A DNA stretch of 9,819 nucleotides from assembly GCA_005773145.1 (NCBI GenBank), contig SXHS01000273.1:1-9819 (forward strand). Direction: 5' to 3'. Under the pieces are notes generated by a model, which saw only the letters and a program-made list of their open reading frames with translations, did no database searches and had not been told where the DNA came from. Positions 5,693 through 9,819 of this stretch are shown here, in pieces; the stretch's first letter is position 1, and each line of letters opens with the position of its first letter. The position numbers and the translations under genes are program-made. This DNA is from Planctomycetaceae bacterium (GTDB lineage Bacteria > Planctomycetota > Planctomycetia > Pirellulales > Pirellulaceae).

Positions 5693-6652
5693 ATGATGTG
5701 GGACGGGGGATTCCATTCGCGTCGGCGTTTCTTACAGGGGACAGCCGGTTGCCTGCTGGCCCCCCCCTGGCTGGCGGTAGCGGGTAACGCCCACGGCGCG
5801 CCGGGCAACACGACTGCCGCGCCCCTTGCAGCCGGACTGCAAGGTCGCCTCTACAAGACGCTCAAACGAGGCATGGTCAAGGTCACTGGATCATGGACCG
5901 ACGTGCTTCAGGCCGTGAAGCTGGCCGGCTTTGATGGTTTGGAATTGGACTCGCCGGGAATTGCCGTCAATGAGGTCCGCAAGGCGATAGCCGAAACGGG
6001 ATTGCCCGTCGACGGCACCGTATGCGGCTCACATTGGAAAATCCGCCATTCGAGCCCGCAAGCCGACGAGCGTGCCACAGCCTTGGAACACCTGCGCACC
6101 GCCCTGCGCGAAACGCATGCTGTGGGAGGACACTCCGTGTTGCTGGTCGTCGGGCACGGCAAGGATGGTCCGGAAGACGTCATCTGGCGTCGGTCCATCG
6201 ACAATATTGCACAAGCCGTTCCCTTGGCGGCCCAATTGGGCGTGGCCATCGTCATCGAGAACGTCTGGAACGAATTCTTGTACGACCATGCCGGAGGCAC
6301 CAACCAGACCGCCGATAAGTTCGCCCGTTACGTCGACGAGTTCCAATCCCCCTGGGTGGGCATGCAGTTCGACATTGGCAATCACTGGAAGTATGGCGAT
6401 CCGGCCGCCTGGATCCGCACGCTGGGCAAACGCATCATCAAGCTGGACGTAAAAGGCTTTTCGCGAGTAAACAGCGAGTTCACCCCGATCACTGGCGGCG
6501 ATATCGAGTGGGGAGCCGTGCGACAAGCGCTGCTTGACATCGGTTATTTCGGCTGGGTTGCTGCAGAAGTCGAAGGGGGCGGGCCCCAGGAGCTGCGGCA
6601 GATTGCCCAGGAAATGGATCAGGTGTTCGGCCTATCGTCCAAGGACGCATGA
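5693..6652 (+). CDS. Tat-exported sugar isomerase/epimerase-like TIM-barrel protein
   Basis: A 319-aa member of the xylose-isomerase-like TIM-barrel superfamily (sugar phosphate isomerase/epimerase, hydroxypyruvate isomerase group). The N-terminus carries a Tat signal: SRRRFLQG (9-16), then a hydrophobic region with a likely cleavage site at NAHG-APG (about 35), so it acts outside the cytoplasm. Barrel signatures are AGFDGLELDSPG (78-89), VLLVVGHGKDGP (149-160), VAIVIENVWNEF (184-195, likely metal ligand Glu189), MQFDIGNHWKYG (224-235, likely ligand Asp227), IIKLDVKGFSR (248-258) and WVAAEVEGGG (288-297, likely ligand Glu292 or Glu294). The His of the usual third ligand position is not evident in the KLDVKG segment. 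Two ATGs occur, 5693 and 5696; AAGAGGA (5682-5688) is better spaced for the second. The substrate is unknown. The 3' end overlaps ruvX by 34 bp on the opposite strand. Confidence 0.88.
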   Translation: MMWDGGFHSRRRFLQGTAGCLLAPPWLAVAGNAHGAPGNTTAAPLAAGLQGRLYKTLKRGMVKVTGSWTDVLQAVKLAGFDGLELDSPGIAVNEVRKAIAETGLPVDGTVCGSHWKIRHSSPQADERATALEHLRTALRETHAVGGHSVLLVVGHGKDGPEDVIWRRSIDNIAQAVPLAAQLGVAIVIENVWNEFLYDHAGGTNQTADKFARYVDEFQSPWVGMQFDIGNHWKYGDPAAWIRTLGKRIIKLDVKGFSRVNSEFTPITGGDIEWGAVRQALLDIGYFGWVAAEVEGGGPQELRQIAQEMDQVFGLSSKDA

Positions 6653-7104
6653 GGGGCCGGCGATGGCGTATCGAGGTACGCGGCCAAGAGAATCTGCGCC
6701 GCCAGCATGTCGCGGCGCTCCTTGCGGCGTTTATTGGTCAGGTCGGCCGACAGCAATAAATGTTCGGCCTCGACACTCGTAAACCGTTCGTCAAAATAGA
6801 CCACTTCCACGCCCGTGATTTCCTGCAACCATTCGCCAAAGACGCGTACCTCGCGTGATTTCTGACTCTCGTCTCCACTCAGGTGCAACGGCAGCCCCAC
6901 CACGAACAGGGTGATCGCTTCTTCGGCAACGAGCCGTCGAAACCGTTCCCCGTCGAGTTCCTTCGCACGACGTTGGTAATTCTCGTACGGGCTCGAGAAC
7001 TTCCGCCCCGGATCGGATATGGCGATGCCGATACGGCGACTTCCGTAGTCGATACCCGCAAGTCGCCCCGGAGATATCGGCGTGTGGGATCGAGGATCCG
7101 TCAC
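6619..7104 (-). CDS. ruvX: RuvX/YqgF family putative Holliday junction resolvase or pre-16S rRNA nuclease
   Basis: A 161-aa RNase H-fold nuclease of the YqgF family, normally about 140-160 residues. In bacteria it is tied to maturation of the 16S rRNA 5' end and, by fold, to Holliday-junction resolution. Visible motifs are GIDYGSRRIGIAISD (17-31) with catalytic Asp19, FVVGLPLHLSG (67-77), VYFDERFTSVEAE (102-114) with likely catalytic Glu106, and RRDMLAAQILLAAYLD (130-145) with Asp132. All three acidic positions are present. The GTG start at 7104 has AAGGAGG seven bases upstream, an excellent site. It is the last gene of the nucleotide-sugar operon, 14 bp after the guanylyltransferase stop. 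A proline-rich, probably disordered tail ends the protein, and that part is encoded by the 34 bp shared with the convergent TIM-barrel gene. Confidence 0.93.
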   Translation of the reverse strand: MTDPRSHTPISPGRLAGIDYGSRRIGIAISDPGRKFSSPYENYQRRAKELDGERFRRLVAEEAITLFVVGLPLHLSGDESQKSREVRVFGEWLQEITGVEVVYFDERFTSVEAEHLLLSADLTNKRRKERRDMLAAQILLAAYLDTPSPAPHASLDDRPNT

Positions 7105-7118
7105 GGATCACCCTCCTT

Positions 7119-8252
7119 TCAGAGATAGTGAGTCCAGCCTTTTTCTTCCAACAACTTCACCACCTGCCGAATGGACTCCTCTTGGTTCTTATCGGCGACT
7201 AGAGTCGCGTCCGGCGTATGCACGACGATCAAATTCTGCACGCCAACGGTCACCACTAAATGGTCTCCGTGCGTATCGATGATCGACCCTTCGGTGGCCA
7301 ATCCAAGATGCGAACCGGTCACGGTATTTCCCAACTCGTCGGCCCCTCGCAATCGAGCAATGGCTTGCCAGCTACCCACGTCATCCCAATCGAAGGGCGC
7401 TTCGATCACGGCCACATCCGTCGCCCGTTCCATCACCGCGTGGTCGATGGAACGCCCCACGATCTCGGGAAAAAACTCGGCCAAGGCGAGTGCGGAATCC
7501 GCAGGATCGTCCGCATCGAGCCTCGCCACGATCTTAGCCAATTGCTCCGCCATGCTTGGTTCAAATTGCTGGAGGTAGTCCCAGATCGTCTTTGCCTTCC
7601 AGACGAAAATCCCTGAATTCCATAAGTAGTTCCCGGTGGCCAGATATTCGCGGGCGCGTTCGGCCGGTGGCTTTTCATGGAAGCAGCGCACCCGATAGGC
7701 GGACATCGCGCCATTTTCACGAGCCGGCAACGAAAGCGGCTCCCCCCGTTCGATGTAGCCAAACGACTCGGCCGGATAGGACGGCCGGATGCCAAACGTC
7801 ACCAAACGACCGGGCTGTTCCTCGACCATGGCCACGGCCAACTCGATGGCCCGCGTGAGGGCCGACACATCTTGAATCACGTGATCCGAGGGCATCACCA
7901 CCAAGGTGGCATGAGGCTGCCGATGCGCAGCCCAGCCAGCAGCGAGACCGATACAAGGCGCCGTGTCGCGTTTGCAGGGCTCGCCGATAATCGCGCTACG
8001 TGCGAGCTGGGGCAATTGGCGGGCCACTGCTTCTACAAGTCGCGCATTGGTCATGACCAACATGCGATCGGCTGCGACCAAGCCGGACAGTCGATGAACC
8101 GTGGCCTGCAACATGCTGGACTCGCCGACCAGGTGCAGCAATTGCTTCGGACGATCGTTGCGACTCGCTGGCCAAAATCGTGTCCCGCTCCCACCGGCCA
8201 TGATCACGGCGTAGACTCCGTCCCAATTCACCCGGCCCGAACTCGTTGCCAT
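7119..8252 (-). CDS. manC: Mannose-1-phosphate guanylyltransferase (GDP-mannose pyrophosphorylase, short form)
   Basis: Makes GDP-mannose from GTP and mannose 1-phosphate in the cytoplasm, feeding glycan or exopolysaccharide synthesis. From ATG 8252 the product is 377 aa. It shows the nucleotidyltransferase motif MAGGSGTRFWPASR (18-31) with RPKQLLHLVG (34-43), the GMP signature EPCKRDTAPCIGLAA (91-105), MPSDHV (120-125), FHEKP (191-195), YLWNSGIFVWKA (209-220) and FDWDDVGSW (287-295). The C-terminal mannose-6-phosphate isomerase cupin of the long bifunctional form is absent; about 80 beta-rich residues end the protein instead. The frame is open to 8360, but the added 36 residues overlap the upstream gene and look non-native. 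AAAGG about ten bases before ATG 8252 supports the shorter start. It is the middle gene of the operon. Confidence 0.93.
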   Translation of the reverse strand: MATSSGRVNWDGVYAVIMAGGSGTRFWPASRNDRPKQLLHLVGESSMLQATVHRLSGLVAADRMLVMTNARLVEAVARQLPQLARSAIIGEPCKRDTAPCIGLAAGWAAHRQPHATLVVMPSDHVIQDVSALTRAIELAVAMVEEQPGRLVTFGIRPSYPAESFGYIERGEPLSLPARENGAMSAYRVRCFHEKPPAERAREYLATGNYLWNSGIFVWKAKTIWDYLQQFEPSMAEQLAKIVARLDADDPADSALALAEFFPEIVGRSIDHAVMERATDVAVIEAPFDWDDVGSWQAIARLRGADELGNTVTGSHLGLATEGSIIDTHGDHLVVTVGVQNLIVVHTPDATLVADKNQEESIRQVVKLLEEKGWTHYL

Positions 8253-8281
8253 ATCAAGATTACCTTTGCCAGATGCGGCTA

Positions 8282-9718
8282 CTACTTCAAAGTGAAAAAC
8301 GTGTCTCTGAGTACCCTTGTTGCTGGCGGCAGCTTTTGCGCTAGCTCCGTCACATCCCAAGCGAATTGTGGATCGATCTCGACCAGAATGTCCGGGGCCA
8401 GCTGAGCCCCCGCCTCCTCCAGCCAGCGCCGATGGAGAGACACCATAGCCTCTCGCGCGGACTGCGGCGTGTCGCGATCGGCACCATCCGCGTTTTTGAT
8501 GGGAGCAAACGCGACCTGCAAATCGACTTCCACCACCAGCGGCCGGGCGGCGTGGGGCATCAAGTCAAAAATGAACTTCTCGAACTTGATCGCATTCGGA
8601 GCCTCGGGGACCATTCGCTCACCGCGTTGATTCCGGTACTCGACCTTTTTCCTCGCCAGGTGATACGGTAATACGTCGGACCGCCCCGACATCCGTTCGA
8701 GAAATGTTCGCTCGAAAAGATGCACGGCCAAGTTACCCGCCCAGTACCGCAGGCTCCCGTCGACATCGCGTTGCTGTGCCAGTGTCTCGGGAAGTTCCGT
8801 ATATTCCACGACATGCAAACGACCGTCCAGCGCGATGACGTTGCCCACTCGTTCCGCCGGATCGCGCTTTGCCCCCACCTGTGTCGTCATTTCGGACTGG
8901 GCCTGTAGGTGCGCTCCAAGAAAAAACGGATCCCCTAGTGGCACCAACGGATTATCCACCTGAAAATACCAGAGATGCTCGACACGTCGCGCTCGCATAT
9001 CCTCCAGACATCCGTAACGCTGTAGTGCTTCCAGCGTGCCGCCGTGGCCATTGGGACTAAGCGCCAAGGCATGCTTTTCTGCCAAGAGCAGCCGGCCCGT
9101 GACAATATCGAGGGACGGCATGGTCCCTTGGCAAAAAATCATGACATCGGATTCCGGATAGTTGAAATTCCGATGGCGACGAAAAAACTCCACGGTTTCA
9201 TCATGTGTTGCTGGACTCGTCATCAGATACAGCGGGATGGACACTCCATATCGCCGGCGCAGCGCCAATAAACGATCCACGTAAATCTGAAACAGCGAAC
9301 GCTGCGAGACCGGTCCGCAGGGAAACATGCCTTTGGGATGCGGGAACCCCAAACGCGTCCCCTGCCCCCCCGCCACCAAGACAAACCCCAAACCGCCCCG
9401 AGCCATCGCCTGCTCACCAAGACGTCTCGTCCGCGTGATCGCCTCGTCCGTCGCGAGTGATGAGTCGATCGTAGTTATCGGCAACCGCAACGCAGGAGGG
9501 GGCTCGGCCCGAGACAAATCCAACGCGTCTGCCGAAGCCGCCGCATTGGCCTGCGTCTGCCAGCTCGCCGTCAACCCGGCATAGTCCACCTCCACCAACT
9601 GCGCCAGCAATTGGTGCCGTTCAGTCGCAGTCAATTCGTCCCAGAATTCCAGGACATGCAGCTGACCGTGTTGCTGCAATACGTGTCGAGCCGTCGTTTC
9701 GTTCCAACCAGATGCCAT
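8282..9718 (-). CDS. UDPGP type 1 family protein, probable UDP-N-acetylglucosamine (or UDP-sugar) pyrophosphorylase
   Basis: A cytoplasmic uridylyltransferase converting a sugar 1-phosphate plus UTP to UDP-sugar and pyrophosphate. At 478 aa it resembles eukaryotic UAP1/UDPGP enzymes in length and order. A helical N-terminal part (1-105) precedes the nucleotide loop VLVAGGQGTRLGFPHPKG (113-130), then PLYLMTSPATHDET (162-175), FCQGTMPSLD (195-204), SPNGHGG (221-227), FQVDNPLVP (252-260), GNLAVHLF (328-335), NAIKFEKFIFD (375-385) and FAPIKNADG (404-412), whose Lys408 corresponds to the conserved C-terminal lysine. The SPNGHGG, NAIKFEKFIFD and FAPIKN set favours a UDP-HexNAc type over glucose-specific enzymes, but substrate is inferred. 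The ATG at 9718 has only a weak TAGG seven bases upstream. It is the first gene of the operon and is followed after 29 bp by manC. Confidence 0.9.
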   Translation of the reverse strand: MASGWNETTARHVLQQHGQLHVLEFWDELTATERHQLLAQLVEVDYAGLTASWQTQANAAASADALDLSRAEPPPALRLPITTIDSSLATDEAITRTRRLGEQAMARGGLGFVLVAGGQGTRLGFPHPKGMFPCGPVSQRSLFQIYVDRLLALRRRYGVSIPLYLMTSPATHDETVEFFRRHRNFNYPESDVMIFCQGTMPSLDIVTGRLLLAEKHALALSPNGHGGTLEALQRYGCLEDMRARRVEHLWYFQVDNPLVPLGDPFFLGAHLQAQSEMTTQVGAKRDPAERVGNVIALDGRLHVVEYTELPETLAQQRDVDGSLRYWAGNLAVHLFERTFLERMSGRSDVLPYHLARKKVEYRNQRGERMVPEAPNAIKFEKFIFDLMPHAARPLVVEVDLQVAFAPIKNADGADRDTPQSAREAMVSLHRRWLEEAGAQLAPDILVEIDPQFAWDVTELAQKLPPATRVLRDTFFTLK

Positions 9719-9756
9719 GTTTGCCTATCAACGAGCCTTGCCGTTTGTTTCTGAAT

Positions 9757-9772
9757 TCGCACCAATCGCACC
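9757..9772. repeat. Tandem heptamer upstream of the UDPGP gene
   Basis: TCGCACC occurs twice (9757-9763 and 9766-9772), two bases apart, flanked by GAATTCG and CGAATCC, which are near-inverted copies of each other. It lies about 40 bases before the UDPGP start in the 101 bases that end the window. It might be an operator for the nucleotide-sugar operon. No convincing promoter was found beside it, and the repeat is short enough to be chance. Confidence 0.3.
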
Positions 9773-9819
9773 GAATCCAAGGCGCAGGAATCGCGACCTC
9801 AGTACAGTCGTCCTCGCAC

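Noticed and set aside
8253..8360. 36-residue N-terminal extension of the guanylyltransferase
   Set aside because: It overlaps the UDPGP gene's C-terminus and has no family similarity, while the ATG at 8252 gives the normal N-terminus with a ribosome binding site.
7677..8405. Plus-strand 242-codon frame opposite the guanylyltransferase
   Set aside because: Long but antisense to a gene with all expected motifs; its translation is His/Arg/Gln-rich without any domain pattern.

Overview
The window looks like chromosomal DNA of a planctomycete, probably of the Pirellula/Rhodopirellula type. This is an inference. It rests on moderately high G+C, a eukaryote-like UDPGP-family pyrophosphorylase, a Tat-exported TIM-barrel protein of the expanded planctomycete kind, a DUF4404 protein, and short 'CACAGGC...GCCTGTG' hairpin repeats that I associate with these genomes. 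No phage, plasmid, insertion sequence, CRISPR array, tRNA or rRNA is visible. Coding density is high, and every protein-coding gene except the first is complete.

Left block (1-5130, minus strand, read from 5130 towards 1). The order is a large membrane-anchored protein with a glutamine-amidotransferase-like region (about 795 aa), an ABC transporter ATPase, a gap with two hairpin repeats, an exported or anchored protein-L-isoaspartate methyltransferase with an added C-terminal beta-rich domain, and a single-pass membrane protein that runs off the left edge. The first two genes share four bases (GTGA), so they are probably translationally coupled and act together at the membrane. No ABC permease is visible. 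The last two genes are 20 bp apart and are probably co-transcribed.

Centre (5131-6652). A 265-bp intergenic region serves divergent transcription and carries two dyads and a plausible promoter. On the plus strand it is followed by a DUF4404 gene and, 18 bp later, a Tat-signal sugar isomerase/epimerase-like TIM barrel.

Right block (6619-9718, minus strand, read from 9718 leftward). A UDPGP-family sugar-1-phosphate uridylyltransferase, a mannose-1-phosphate guanylyltransferase and RuvX/YqgF are closely spaced (29 and 14 bp), so they form a likely operon making activated UDP- and GDP-sugars, with a nucleic-acid housekeeping gene at its end. The end of ruvX overlaps the end of the TIM-barrel gene by 34 bp in convergent orientation.

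I see no clearly new multi-gene system. The parts most worth a second look are the membrane protein/ABC ATPase pair, the exported methyltransferase fusion, and the repeat pair that creates a false N-terminal extension of the methyltransferase reading frame.
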